Assembly: GCA_965224755.1 (NCBI GenBank) | Contig: OZ245061.1 | Span: forward strand, 62,001-126,000 | Direction: 5' to 3' | DNA: 64,000 nt | Origin: Hellea sp965224755 | GTDB taxonomy: Bacteria; Pseudomonadota; Alphaproteobacteria; Caulobacterales; Maricaulaceae | Part shown: positions 16,613 through 25,714 of the stretch, one piece after another | How positions within the stretch are numbered: position 1 is the stretch's first letter | Layout of the letters: each line of letters starts with the position of its first letter | The notes under the pieces: generated by a model | Told to the model about the DNA's origin: nothing | Database searches by the model: none | The model's input: the letters and a program-made list of their open reading frames with translations, nothing else | Program-made: the position numbers and the translations under genes

Positions 16613-17764
16613 TCATTCGGGATAAGCATTATTGTCCCAACCCCGATCTGTCATCAGGTAAGTCGCAAAGCTCGCGAGCCAGTGACTGCCTGAATAATGC
16701 TCCGCCGATACCGCCGCGACGCCTGTCTCGCCGTGGATTTTTGCCGCCGCGACAAGCGAGGCTTTGCGGGTGTCGCCTTCGGGGAGCGCTCTTGCGATAT
16801 TATAGAGGTTCCAGGCGCGGGAGCTATTGACTCCGTCCAAATGGACGAGCTTACCGTCGCTAGCATCTTTCACAATCCCCGGCGCGAGCCAGTCGCCGGA
16901 GCCATCTGCCGGAATGTTTGGCATGAAACCCGTGAGCCATTTGGAATATTCGGCTTCGCTCATCATCCGCCGCATGAGGTCCGCTTCCATCAGGCAGGGC
17001 GAGAGGAAGTCCTCACCGCTTGGCTCATAAGCCAGCGGGCAATTTTTATCATTTAAGTGAAACGCCTTAGAGCGCTGGATAATTAATTGCTCCATTTCTT
17101 CATCGCGTGCCACCCGCGCCCAATCGAGCATCAAACCGAATGCAAAAGCTGATTGATTATGCGTGCCAAGACGGATGGGATAAGCAAGTTTGGGAAGCCA
17201 TGTTTTCAGCTTCGCCGCGATATCCGCTTCGAGCGGTTCCAATATTTCCAGCCATTCCTGTGCTTGCGAACCGTTATTGTCCTCGGCCCATTCGCGTAGT
17301 TCCGCCGTTAATTGCAGATACCACGCAAGGCCATAAGGCCGCTCCCACGAGCCTGCCGCAGGGCGGTTATAATTGGCCACCTCGCCGGCAATATTTTCCG
17401 CCGTGAAGCTTTGATTGAGTTTGGCAATCGCCGCCTCCCGCCACGCAGCATCTTGCGGCCCTACCCGTAAAAGCCGCACCAAAAGCCAATGGCCATGCAC
17501 AGAGCTATGCCAATCAAAACAGCCGTAAAAGGCAGGAAACAAGTCTTGAGGCGCGCCGATCTCTTCTGCGGTGTTCGTTGTCCGCGAAATCTTATTCGGA
17601 AATTCTTGATGCACACAATTCAGCGCCAAGGCGGAAAAACGATCCGCGAGTTCAGGGGCTATGATGGCCGGATATTCGAAAGGGGGCGTTTCCGGCGGGG
17701 CTTCGCTCGCGCAAGCCTGAACCGTGAAGGCCGCTGAAAGAAGAACAAGTTTTACTATTTTCAT
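16613..17764 (-). CDS. DUF2891 family lipoprotein
   Basis: This is a 383-residue protein with a lipoprotein signal (VLLSAAFTVQACASE, Cys near residue 18). The body matches DUF2891 by the signature DLFPAFYGCFDWHSSVHGHW and by later GTHNQSAFAFGLMLDWAR, CPLAYEPSGEDFLSPCLMEA and HYSGSHWLASFATYLMTDRG. The family resembles alpha/alpha-toroid proteins and has no established reaction; the conserved His/Trp/Asp clusters suggest an enzyme acting on carbohydrate or peptide, which is a guess. The protein should be anchored in the cell envelope. It seems to be expressed alone. Confidence 0.85.
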   Translation of the reverse strand: MKIVKLVLLSAAFTVQACASEAPPETPPFEYPAIIAPELADRFSALALNCVHQEFPNKISRTTNTAEEIGAPQDLFPAFYGCFDWHSSVHGHWLLVRLLRVGPQDAAWREAAIAKLNQSFTAENIAGEVANYNRPAAGSWERPYGLAWYLQLTAELREWAEDNNGSQAQEWLEILEPLEADIAAKLKTWLPKLAYPIRLGTHNQSAFAFGLMLDWARVARDEEMEQLIIQRSKAFHLNDKNCPLAYEPSGEDFLSPCLMEADLMRRMMSEAEYSKWLTGFMPNIPADGSGDWLAPGIVKDASDGKLVHLDGVNSSRAWNLYNIARALPEGDTRKASLVAAAKIHGETGVAAVSAEHYSGSHWLASFATYLMTDRGWDNNAYPE

Positions 17765-17800
17765 ATCGCAGGCATAACGCGCCTGCGCCGCAATGAAAAG

Positions 17801-18622
17801 CTACTCTTGTTTTTCATCTTCCTCTTCGGCGTCATCCTCCGCGCAGCCCGCAAATTTCGCGAGGGTTTTTGGCCCCGGTACAGGCATGAGCTTATAAGCC
17901 CCGCCCGTAACTTGCAGACCGTCCGCGCCCAACGCTTTGAGGTCTTTAACCTTGATCATGACATTATCACAAAACGTCTTAAAGCCGAGCCCCTCTATCG
18001 GCTTTTGGCCTATCATCGCCGTAAATTCCGGGGTCGTTGCCTCATCTTCATATTGGATCATGACAAAAGTGAGTTTTGGCACCAGCATTCGCATCGGGCC
18101 GGGCGCCATTTTCTTGAAATGGGATTTGCCATCTTTCAGTCCGTCTTTGAGCGCCGCAATATCATGATAGCCGGTATTTTTTAGAAACTGCACATCGCTA
18201 TCAAAACTGAAACTCATGTCCTCGCCCGTGCGCGGCTGTCCTTCGCGGGAGGGGTCTTCGGCACAGATTTCGGTAGATTCCGGAGCCGTTGTAATTTTAC
18301 CGAAATCCGGCACGCTGCCATCAGCATTTAAGGTAAAGTCAGTCTCAACCCCGTCATCGCGCAGAAAGATGCGCTCCGGCAAAACACCGCCGTCCTTTAC
18401 ATCAAACTCTGCGTCAAAGACCATATCGACGGTATCGCGCTTATCAGCGCCAATCTTTTGAAATTTCGACATAAATTTTATGATGTTTTTGGCGGGAAAA
18501 CAGGAGATACGCTCCCGAAGAACCGGTTCGGATATCTCGTCTTTATCCGCCGCAAAAGCCGGCGGGCTTGCCATCAAGGCCGCGAGCATGAGCAATTTAA
18601 ATGTCTTCTGTTTAATCTTCAT
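17801..18622 (-). CDS. Secreted protein of unknown function, paralogue of the upstream gene
   Basis: This is a 273-residue protein with a signal peptide ending PPAFAADK. I do not recognise a family. It aligns along its length with the product of 18612-19391: CFPAKNIIKFMSKFQKI against CFPAEDAIRLINNLKEI, KDGGVLPERIFLR against KDGGDWPERFFFR, and a shared LKALGADGLQVTGGAYKLMP-like C-terminus. It ends in a highly acidic tail (AEDDAEEEDEKQE). The start at 18622 is chosen because it gives a clean signal peptide and overlaps the upstream stop by 11 bases, implying translational coupling. Confidence 0.8.
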   Translation of the reverse strand: MKIKQKTFKLLMLAALMASPPAFAADKDEISEPVLRERISCFPAKNIIKFMSKFQKIGADKRDTVDMVFDAEFDVKDGGVLPERIFLRDDGVETDFTLNADGSVPDFGKITTAPESTEICAEDPSREGQPRTGEDMSFSFDSDVQFLKNTGYHDIAALKDGLKDGKSHFKKMAPGPMRMLVPKLTFVMIQYEDEATTPEFTAMIGQKPIEGLGFKTFCDNVMIKVKDLKALGADGLQVTGGAYKLMPVPGPKTLAKFAGCAEDDAEEEDEKQE

Positions 18623-19391
18623 CTTCTTGTCCCCATCCAAATTTCTTCATGGTTTTAACACTGACCGTCGGCTGCAAATGATAAGCCCCGCCTTTAACAA
18701 TCAACCCGCTCGCGCCCATCTTTTTGAGAGCGCCCAATGACACCACATGCATCTCTTTATAAAGCTCGGTGGTCAACGGTATTGTCTTATCACCGACTTG
18801 CGCGAAAATCTCGGCCCCAACCACTCGCAGATCATCATATCTGACCGCGAGATAATCGGTATCCGGCATGAATATACGCGCGATGGCAGGAAGCATCTTT
18901 TGATAAAATTGCTTCCCGTCTTTAGTGCCTTCTTCAAGTTCCATCATCTCGTGATGGCCGGAGCTGTTATGAAATAGCGGTGACAGGCCTATTTCGAAAT
19001 AAAGCCCCTCATCATATTTACGGCGGTCCGCGCGGGTTTTATCGCCTATGCAAATATCGCTCTTGGGATAGGTATAGACTTGCTTCATGAATGTCGGAGT
19101 CAAGCCGGAGGGCTTTTCAATGGGAATATCTATCTCTGCCGTCTTGCCGCGGAAAAAGAACCGCTCAGGCCAGTCGCCTCCATCTTTAATCAAAAATATC
19201 GGATTAAGAGTAGCATCGACGACGTCCCGGCGCTCAGCTTTGATCTCTTTTAAATTATTGATAAGCCTTATCGCGTCTTCGGCCGGGAAGCAAAAGAACT
19301 CTCCGCGCAGCTTCGGGGCATCGGCATGGGCCGACATCGGGATAGTCAAAGCCGTGAACACAGTAACAAAAATCGCAGAATAAAGGCGCAT
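18612..19391 (-). CDS. Secreted protein of unknown function, first of a paralogous pair
   Basis: This is a 259-residue protein with a signal peptide (MRLYSAIFVTVFTALTIPMS, then AHADAP). The start at 19391 has AGGAG upstream; longer readings add 30 residues without export features. Its two matched cysteines, one in FFCFPAEDA and one in SDICIGDKT, are also present in the downstream paralogue, suggesting a disulfide. It ends with KKFGWGQEDED, again acidic. The pair is one operon with overlapping genes. I know no domain for it, so the role remains open; periplasmic or outer-membrane location is inferred from the signal. Confidence 0.78.
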   Translation of the reverse strand: MRLYSAIFVTVFTALTIPMSAHADAPKLRGEFFCFPAEDAIRLINNLKEIKAERRDVVDATLNPIFLIKDGGDWPERFFFRGKTAEIDIPIEKPSGLTPTFMKQVYTYPKSDICIGDKTRADRRKYDEGLYFEIGLSPLFHNSSGHHEMMELEEGTKDGKQFYQKMLPAIARIFMPDTDYLAVRYDDLRVVGAEIFAQVGDKTIPLTTELYKEMHVVSLGALKKMGASGLIVKGGAYHLQPTVSVKTMKKFGWGQEDED

Positions 19392-19511
19392 AAGACTCCT
19401 AAGCCAAATATTGTCTTTGGCTTCCAGTGAAACTTTGGTCATATTACAGACAAGGTGACTCGACGCGAGCGCCAACTCCACCTAAAAGGCAGTGACTTTG
19501 GAGATAAAATC

Positions 19512-19739
19512 ATGAAACGCAGCCTTGTTATAGCAACTCTAATCAGCGCCTTTGCCCTCACCTCTTGCGGGATTAAAGGCGATCTGCAACGTCCCGCGCC
19601 GCTTTGGGGCGAAGACACCCGCACAGAAGCCGAAAAAGCAGGTAAGGAAGAGGCGAAGCAACAGCCTGCAGAAAAACCCGCCCGGCAAAAAATCACCATC
19701 AAAGCGCCCGAACCTGTTGAAGCCAATCCGCCCTCATAA
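19512..19739 (+). CDS. lptM: LptM-like small lipoprotein
   Basis: This is a 75-residue lipoprotein with the signal SLVIATLISAFALTSCGIKG. The CGIKGDLQRP motif directly at the lipidated Cys is the hallmark of the YifL/LptM family, which in E. coli helps the LPS transport protein LptD mature. The charged, Ala/Pro-rich remainder is typically variable. The start at 19512 gives a clean signal; a longer frame from 19455 does not. In many alphaproteobacteria this gene lies between argH and lysA, followed by the TIGR02302 gene. Here TIGR02302 follows directly, without argH or lysA. Confidence 0.78.
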   Translation: MKRSLVIATLISAFALTSCGIKGDLQRPAPLWGEDTRTEAEKAGKEEAKQQPAEKPARQKITIKAPEPVEANPPS

Positions 19740-19760
19740 AAAAGCCCGCCAAGGCGGGTT
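19740..19760. terminator. GC hairpin flanked by an A-run and a short T-stretch
   Basis: CCCGCC (19745-19750) pairs with GGCGGG (19753-19758) around a two-base loop. On the plus strand only TTAT follows. On the minus strand the hairpin is followed by six T residues, which is the better terminator. It may work in both directions after the LptM-like gene. Confidence 0.5.
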
Positions 19761-19848
19761 ATGACGGCAAAACTGACATGGCTGTAATTCTTACCCATAT
19801 CACCGAAATTTAACGCGACAGTGAGTTTGGCGGCGCTATAGTTATCCC

Positions 19849-22479
19849 ATGTCTTCAAACACGGACAGATCAGCGCTTATAAAACGCACCGGCCACTATG
19901 TCCGGCGCGCAGGCGCGCAGCTATATTGGGAGCTTTATGCGCCCGTCTTTGCGCTGGCCATCGCCATTATCGCTATTTTTCTGATCGGCGCCTTTGCCGG
20001 AATATGGGAACGTATCGGCGACCCTTGGCGATTGATCGCCCTCGCGGCCGCGCTGTTTTATTTTGGCAAAGCTATTTTCAAAGCCCGCCGCGAGAAACGC
20101 CCGACGCGCTCTGCCGCCCGACGCCGCACGGAACTGGATTCGGGCGCCCGGCACCGCCCCCTCGATGTATTGGACGATGCGCCCGCCATTAGCAAAGCGG
20201 CTTGGCCTGCCCATTATGATAACGCCCGGCAATCGGCGGATGCATTAAAGCCTTCAAAACTACGGCCCGCGCTCGCCCCGATAGATAAATATTTCCTGCG
20301 TTTCGCCCTGCCCTGCGCCCTCGGTCTGGCGCTGATGGTCGGGGCCGGGGCGAATTATGACAGGCTACGCCGCGCATTGTCCCCGGCTTGGCAAAGCGCC
20401 ATTAATCCGTCCGATATCACCTATGAAGCCTGGGTTGATCCGCCCGAATATACAGGCCGGCCGCCGCTATATTTCAAAGATAAAGCCAAGATAGATGTGC
20501 CTGCAGGCTCGGAACTCGTCGCCCGTATTTCCGGCAGCAAATCCGCGCCGCGCCTGAAACTGAAAACCACACGCGGCACAAAATATCTTAAGCTGAAACG
20601 CCTCGGCCCTAGAAGTTTTGAAACTCGCACAATTTTAAAAGATAAAGCTACCGCCCGTTGGCAAGTCGGCACTCAAGAAAAGAAATGGACGCTGAATGTG
20701 CTGCCCGACGCGGCCCCTATTGTAAGTTTTAATGAACGCCCCAAAGCCGATAAGCGCGACCGCCTAGCTTTCACCTACACGTTCGAGGATGATTACGGCG
20801 TCGAGAATTTCCAGCTTGAAATGCGGCTTCTGGCCGAAGATACCGCCTTGGCCGGCGAGCGTTCCTATGCGGCAGTTCCGCTCTCAAGCGGTTCCGTAAA
20901 ACGCGCAGAAGAGGCCGGCGCCGCGCTGGATTTGACCAAGCATAAATGGGCAGGGCGCAAGGTGGCCGGACGGCTGATTGCCAAAGACGGGCTCGGCCAG
21001 AGATCGCAGAGCGAGGAAGCCTTCTTCACTGTGCCCGATAAAATCTTCGTCGAACCTCTGGCCAAAGCCATTATTGAACAGCGCCATCTCGTCATGGCAG
21101 GCCATAGGGATTATGCCCCTGAACCTGAAAATATAGATTGGAGCCTGATCCCGTCATTTGACACTTATGAGCCTGAATTTCGGATGAGCCGCGCGCCTGC
21201 GCAAATTCAGCGCGCAGCGATTTTAATCGACGCTATCACCGATAGGCCGGCGGGTATATTCTCTGATCCTGCTATTTATATGGGCCTCAAAAATGTCCAT
21301 GGCCGTCTGCGCTATGGCCGCAAGGCGTCGGACCTACGCGGTATTCCCGAAGACCTCTGGAGAATCGCTATACGCGCGGAATTTGGCGTGCTTGGCACGG
21401 CCCTGGAAGAAATGCGCGAGGCTAAACAGGCACTGCAAGACGGCATGGCCCGCCGCGCCCCGGAACGCGAAATTGATACGCTTTTTGACCGCTATAACGA
21501 GGCGGTTGAGCGTTATATGGAAGAATTGCGCCGCAAAGCGCTTGAAGACGGTAATATAGCTGAGGCTGACGGCGGCGGCGGGGGCGGGGGGCGCAATGCC
21601 GACGAAATTGCAGAACTTCTCAAAGCCATCGAAGAGGCCAATAAAGCAGGCGATACGGAAGGGGCGCGTAAGGCGCTGGCCCGCCTTGCCGAGCTTTTGG
21701 AAAATTTGGAAATCCAGCTTACCCGCGGCGGTAGCGGCGAAGGCGGCGAGGATAGCCTGGCGGGAGAAATGAGTGAAGAGATGAAAAAATCCCTCGAAGA
21801 CCTCGCCGATTTGCTCGGCGAACAACGCGAGCTTAAAGACGAAACCCGCCAAGCGGAGAACGAAGCCGAAAAGCAAGGCGAGCAAGCAGGCGGTGAGCAA
21901 CAAGGCGGCTCGCAAGGTGGTCAGCCGGGCGACGAAACATTGACGCCGGGCGAACTTGCTAAGCGCCAAGGCGCATTGGAAGAGGCGCTGGGCGTCCTTG
22001 AAGGCGCTCTGCCCGAAGAGGGCGAGGACAGCAAAGGCGGCGGCGGCGGCAAAGAGGATGAAGACGGCAAGCCGGGCGGCGGCGGTGAAGAAGAGGGACA
22101 AGATGCGGCTTCAGCTCTGGCAGAGGCGGGCGAAGCTATGGGCGAAAGTCAAGACCGCCTGCGCGCCGGCGATTTAAGCGGCGCGAAAGAGGCGCAAGGC
22201 GAAGCGATTAAAGCGCTCAGGCGCGCAGGACAAAGCATGGCCGAGGCCGGACGTCGACAAGGGGATAGCGAAGGGGGCACTGACGAGGCCGAGAATGAAG
22301 ACCCGCTGGGACGCAAGAATAACGGGATGAATTCAGACGAATCCGAAGCCGATATTGATCCGGGCGATAATGCAACGCGGTCTCGCGAATTGCGCGAAGA
22401 GCTTCGCCGCCGCGCCGCCGAACAAAAGCGCGATCAAAGCGAGCGTGAATATCTCGAACGGCTGCTAAAACGGTTTTAA
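19849..22479 (+). CDS. TIGR02302/DUF4175 family membrane protein
   Basis: This is an 876-residue alphaproteobacterial protein of unknown function. Two hydrophobic segments near residues 32-52 and 60-75 and a third near 145-165 anchor it in the inner membrane. A large periplasmic part follows, with beta-sandwich-like sequence (TYEAWVDPPEYTGRPPLYF) and the typical WRIAIRAEFGVLGTALEEMR and FDRYNEAVERYMEELRRKAL segments. The C-terminal third is Gly/Glu/Gln-rich and coiled-coil-like (GGSQGGQPGDE, then GGGGKEDEDGKPGGGGEEEG) and ends LERLLKRF, a usual family terminus. The gene usually neighbours lysA. A link to envelope biogenesis is inferred from its LptM-like neighbour. Confidence 0.9.
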   Translation: MSSNTDRSALIKRTGHYVRRAGAQLYWELYAPVFALAIAIIAIFLIGAFAGIWERIGDPWRLIALAAALFYFGKAIFKARREKRPTRSAARRRTELDSGARHRPLDVLDDAPAISKAAWPAHYDNARQSADALKPSKLRPALAPIDKYFLRFALPCALGLALMVGAGANYDRLRRALSPAWQSAINPSDITYEAWVDPPEYTGRPPLYFKDKAKIDVPAGSELVARISGSKSAPRLKLKTTRGTKYLKLKRLGPRSFETRTILKDKATARWQVGTQEKKWTLNVLPDAAPIVSFNERPKADKRDRLAFTYTFEDDYGVENFQLEMRLLAEDTALAGERSYAAVPLSSGSVKRAEEAGAALDLTKHKWAGRKVAGRLIAKDGLGQRSQSEEAFFTVPDKIFVEPLAKAIIEQRHLVMAGHRDYAPEPENIDWSLIPSFDTYEPEFRMSRAPAQIQRAAILIDAITDRPAGIFSDPAIYMGLKNVHGRLRYGRKASDLRGIPEDLWRIAIRAEFGVLGTALEEMREAKQALQDGMARRAPEREIDTLFDRYNEAVERYMEELRRKALEDGNIAEADGGGGGGGRNADEIAELLKAIEEANKAGDTEGARKALARLAELLENLEIQLTRGGSGEGGEDSLAGEMSEEMKKSLEDLADLLGEQRELKDETRQAENEAEKQGEQAGGEQQGGSQGGQPGDETLTPGELAKRQGALEEALGVLEGALPEEGEDSKGGGGGKEDEDGKPGGGGEEEGQDAASALAEAGEAMGESQDRLRAGDLSGAKEAQGEAIKALRRAGQSMAEAGRRQGDSEGGTDEAENEDPLGRKNNGMNSDESEADIDPGDNATRSRELREELRRRAAEQKRDQSEREYLERLLKRF

Positions 22480-22481
22480 AA

Positions 22482-23336
22482 TTATTGCGGCGTTTCCGCC
22501 AATCGACCTTCCGTAAGTCCGCCCAATCTCTGCGCCATCGGAGCTTCGCCTGCGGACGCCGCCATATCATTGATAAATTCATAGCGTAATTTGACAGCGT
22601 CAATGGGCGGGTTGGGGTATTCCGAAACGAATGTAACACGCTCGCCCTTGCCGATCATCGCTTGCTCCACCTCGACAATCCACGTCACAAGCATATCGCC
22701 TTTGGGGTTATGCAAAGACAGTTTTAGCGGCGGAATTTCTTGTGATTGGACGGTGATATTGCGCACCGCGCCATTAACCACCAGAACAGGCTGCCCATTG
22801 ACCAGTGCGCTGCGCGTAATCGGAGCTTCTATATTCAGGCCAGACAAAGTAACGGGTATGCCCAGAGATTTATAAATTGTCGCCGTAGCCGGGGCGCGGT
22901 TAACGATTTCCTGCCGGAAAATATAGCCCAAAATGGCAGCCGCCACGAGAATCAGCAACGGAATCGCCCAGATCAAGCCCACCGTGCGCAGACGGCGTTT
23001 GCGTTTAAGGTTATCGGCTTTATCGCGCATTTCGACATGCGCCCCAACTATTTCGGGCATAGTGGGTTTTTCGAGCGCAGCGGACTCAGATGTGCCTGAT
23101 GGTATATCTGGTGGTATATCTGCTATTTTTGCAGCGCTTGCAGCGGCAACCGAAACGGGCGCAATGGCTTCAACGTGATCGGCCTGTTGATTATCCCTCA
23201 GCGCCAATTCATCGGAATCCGCCGCAACAAACCATGTCGTATCACATTTTGCGCAACGCACCGTACGTCCATTGGATCCTATGGCGTTTTCTTTTGTCAA
23301 ATAACGCGTAGAACATTCGGGACAGGTGAGTATCAT
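22482..23336 (-). CDS. MJ0042-type zinc-ribbon membrane protein
   Basis: This is a 284-residue protein that opens with a zinc ribbon, MILTCPECSTRYLT...RCAKCDTTWF, in which Cys5, Cys8, Cys28 and Cys31 bind metal. A basic stretch (DNLKRKRRLR) precedes one membrane helix (LIWAIPLLILVAAAILGYIF) near residues 145-165. A periplasmic domain with the DUF3426-like pattern VLVVNGAVRNITVQSQEIPP follows. Such proteins lie next to ftsE in many alphaproteobacteria and are unassigned. The start at 23336 puts the first zinc Cys at residue 5; an upstream ATG would add 12 residues. It is divergent from ftsE, with 29 bases between starts. Confidence 0.88.
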   Translation of the reverse strand: MILTCPECSTRYLTKENAIGSNGRTVRCAKCDTTWFVAADSDELALRDNQQADHVEAIAPVSVAAASAAKIADIPPDIPSGTSESAALEKPTMPEIVGAHVEMRDKADNLKRKRRLRTVGLIWAIPLLILVAAAILGYIFRQEIVNRAPATATIYKSLGIPVTLSGLNIEAPITRSALVNGQPVLVVNGAVRNITVQSQEIPPLKLSLHNPKGDMLVTWIVEVEQAMIGKGERVTFVSEYPNPPIDAVKLRYEFINDMAASAGEAPMAQRLGGLTEGRLAETPQ

Positions 23337-23365
23337 GTCAGCCTCGATTCGTTTTAAAAGGGAGT

Positions 23366-24112
23366 GTGCCAATTATTAACGTGAAGTCCAGTCCTAGAGA
23401 GAATTTGGGGGCGAATGAAACCTCCGCCGCGCCCGCTATTATAGATGTTGTGCGCTTTGAGCGTGTTGGACTGCGCTATGGGCGGGGGCCGGAAATCCTC
23501 ACCGATGTGAATATGCAGCTCCGGCGCGGTAGTTTCACCTTTATTACCGGGCTTTCGGGCGCGGGGAAATCAACACTCCTCAAGCTCTGCTACCTCAATC
23601 TCGCGCCGTCCCGCGGTCTTATCAACCTATTCGAACAGGACATCTCGGTGATGAGCCGTCATGAGCGCCAGACGACGAAACGCAAAATCGGTGTGGTTTT
23701 GCAGGATTTTCGCCTGATGGATCACCTGTCCGTTTTTGAAAATGTTGCCCTCCCGCTCAGAGTCATTGGCGAAACCCGCGCCGATTACAGCCAAGATGTT
23801 GTCGAGCTGCTGCAATGGGTCGGGCTGGGGCACCGCATGAATGCCATGCCGCCGACGCTTTCGGGCGGGGAGAAACAACGCGCGGCCATTGCCCGCGCCG
23901 TCATTGCCAAGCCTGATCTTCTTATCGCCGATGAACCGACAGGCAATGTTGATCCTGTCATGGCGGGGCGTCTTTTGCGCCTGTTTTCCGAAATGAACCG
24001 CATGGGAACAACCGTGCTTATCGCCACCCATGATGTAGAGCTCATCCGTGACTTCCCCGCTGATATCCTGCGCATAGAGGACGGTCATGTGCTGCAGGGA
24101 AAGCCGTCATGA
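23366..24112 (+). CDS. ftsE: Cell division ATP-binding protein FtsE
   Basis: This is a 248-residue ABC ATPase that pairs with FtsX at the divisome to control peptidoglycan hydrolases. Walker A is TGLSGAGKSTLLKLCY, the Q-loop is VVLQDFRLMDHLSVFENVAL, the signature is LSGGEKQRAAIARAV, Walker B is LLIADEPTGNVDP and the switch His is in IATHD. The N-terminus has about 25 residues before the usual FtsE start. The first codon appears to be GTG at 23366, with AAAAGGGAG just before it; a GTG five codons later is also possible. It overlaps ftsX by four bases (ATGA), so the two are coupled. Confidence 0.95.
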   Translation: MPIINVKSSPRENLGANETSAAPAIIDVVRFERVGLRYGRGPEILTDVNMQLRRGSFTFITGLSGAGKSTLLKLCYLNLAPSRGLINLFEQDISVMSRHERQTTKRKIGVVLQDFRLMDHLSVFENVALPLRVIGETRADYSQDVVELLQWVGLGHRMNAMPPTLSGGEKQRAAIARAVIAKPDLLIADEPTGNVDPVMAGRLLRLFSEMNRMGTTVLIATHDVELIRDFPADILRIEDGHVLQGKPS

Positions 24113-25011
24113 GCGCGGATGATATAGTAATCCCGGCCCTGCAACCGCTACTGCCCAGCCGCAGCGAGAACAGCCGCGCGCTCGAATTCATTCTTGCCAT
24201 TATGGCGTTTCTGGCGGGGCTGGCGCTCCTCTATATGCTCTCGGCTCTGCGGATGAGTGAAAACTGGCGCGATGATTTGCAAAGCAGCGCAACGGTGCAG
24301 CTCATGCTGGAAACCGAGGATACACGGAGTACCAAAATAGAGACGGCGCTTTCTGTCCTCCGCCCCGCCCTGCCCAAGGCTACAATTACGCTCGTCGATG
24401 AAGCGGCGTCCCGCCGCTTGCTGGAACCTTGGCTCGGCAATCTTGCCTTGCCTGATGATTTACCGCTTCCCGCCCTGATATCTATCGAGCTGGAAAGCGG
24501 GGGCCGTCTTAACGCCGCCCTGATTGCAAATAGTTTGACAGAGGCGGGATTGATCGCCGAAGTCGATGACCATAGCCGTTGGTCGGATAAAATCGGGCAA
24601 TCGCGGCAACGCTTAAAACTTGCAGCCTTGTCTATTCTCGCCGTTATTTTTGCGGCCGGCATTGCCGTTTCGGGCTTCGCCGCGCAAGCTGCTCTGTCGG
24701 CGCAAACGACAATTATCAAAGTCTTGGTGCAGGTCGGCGCAACGGATAGCTATATTGCCAGGCTCTTTGTCAGCGAAGCTGGCTGGCGGGGGCTTAAAGG
24801 CGCGATTATCGGCATCTTGCTCGCCGCGCTAACCGCTCTAATTGTCTCTTTGTGGCCAAGCGATACTGATATCAGCCTTTGGCCGGGCCTGCAATTACAG
24901 GTCTCTGACGGGCTTTGGCTCGTGATTTTGACCTTTGCTTTTGCGCTGGCCTGCGCCGCCGCTGCTGGCCTCACAGTCTTTCGCCAGCTCGGGCGGCAAA
25001 GACGGTCATGA
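24109..25011 (+). CDS. ftsX: Cell division protein FtsX
   Basis: This is a 300-residue permease-like partner of FtsE. It has the FtsX layout: an N-terminal membrane helix (FILAIMAFLAGLALLYMLSA) near residues 27-46, an extracytoplasmic domain, then three helices near residues 170-190, 220-245 and 270-290. AALSAQTTIIKVLVQVGATD before the third helix is the conserved coupling segment of FtsX/MacB-type permeases. The extracytoplasmic loop is expected to contact an amidase activator. The start overlaps the ftsE stop. It is part of an operon that continues into the DUF218 and DUF2125 genes. Confidence 0.93.
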   Translation: MSADDIVIPALQPLLPSRSENSRALEFILAIMAFLAGLALLYMLSALRMSENWRDDLQSSATVQLMLETEDTRSTKIETALSVLRPALPKATITLVDEAASRRLLEPWLGNLALPDDLPLPALISIELESGGRLNAALIANSLTEAGLIAEVDDHSRWSDKIGQSRQRLKLAALSILAVIFAAGIAVSGFAAQAALSAQTTIIKVLVQVGATDSYIARLFVSEAGWRGLKGAIIGILLAALTALIVSLWPSDTDISLWPGLQLQVSDGLWLVILTFAFALACAAAAGLTVFRQLGRQRRS

Positions 25012-25021
25012 GGCGGCGATC

Positions 25022-25714
25022 ATGAAACGGCGCAAAAAACTAAGCCCCGCAGCGAAACGCCGAGGATGGGCGCAATATGTGATTTTCATGTTATCCCTCT
25101 CGCTGATCCTGTTTTGCGGCGGCTTTGTCGTCTTCGCGGAGAAAGTCCGTACTCTACGCCCGCCCGCCACACTTGCCAAAGCCGACGGCATTGTGGTTTG
25201 GACAGGCAAAGGCGGCGGACGGCTCGAAACCGGGGCTAACCTTTTACGCCGCGGCAAAGGTGAGCGGCTTTTAATTTCAGGCGTTAATGAACACACCTCG
25301 CTAGAAGCGATTAAATCTCTCGTTATTTTGCCCGACATTAAAGCCGAATGCTGTATTGATCTGGACTATGCCGCCCAAGACACGATCGGCAATGCCCGCG
25401 AGACCGCGAGCTGGGCGCAGGCTCTCGGCTATGAACATATCATCCTTGTCACCTCGTCCTATCATATGCCCCGTGCCGAAATTGAAATCGCGGCCACAGC
25501 GGGGCGGATAAAAATCACGCCTTACCCCGTGGTCAATCCGGGGAAGGCAAGATGGTGGTCAAACAAGACCCGTTTCAAGCGGATATTTCAGGAATATAGC
25601 AAGCTGTTACTGACCTATCTCCGCGGCTCGTCCGATAAATCCCGTAACGGGTCGCCGCCGCTTGACCCGCTACCAAGCCCCGAAGCGAGCTCGCAAGATG
25701 AGACAGACCCATGA
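25022..25714 (+). CDS. YdcF/ElyC-like DUF218 protein
   Basis: This is a 230-residue protein with one N-terminal membrane helix (YVIFMLSLSLILFCGGFVVF) and a DUF218 domain. The domain shows ADGIVVWTGKGGGRLETGAN near residue 55, LLISGVNEHTSLEAIK and the core LVTSSYHMPRAEIEI. DUF218 proteins (SanA, ElyC, YdcF) are envelope proteins linked in E. coli to peptidoglycan or surface-polysaccharide metabolism. Its place directly after ftsEX supports an envelope role. The start at 25022 follows GAGGCGG and lies 10 bases after the ftsX stop. Its stop overlaps the DUF2125 start by four bases. Confidence 0.88.
   Translation: MKRRKKLSPAAKRRGWAQYVIFMLSLSLILFCGGFVVFAEKVRTLRPPATLAKADGIVVWTGKGGGRLETGANLLRRGKGERLLISGVNEHTSLEAIKSLVILPDIKAECCIDLDYAAQDTIGNARETASWAQALGYEHIILVTSSYHMPRAEIEIAATAGRIKITPYPVVNPGKARWWSNKTRFKRIFQEYSKLLLTYLRGSSDKSRNGSPPLDPLPSPEASSQDETDP

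Noticed and set aside
21334..22101. 255-codon minus-strand frame inside the TIGR02302 gene
   Set aside because: It lies opposite low-complexity Gly/Glu-rich coding sequence. The hydrophobic Ala/Phe/Leu translation is a by-product of that composition.
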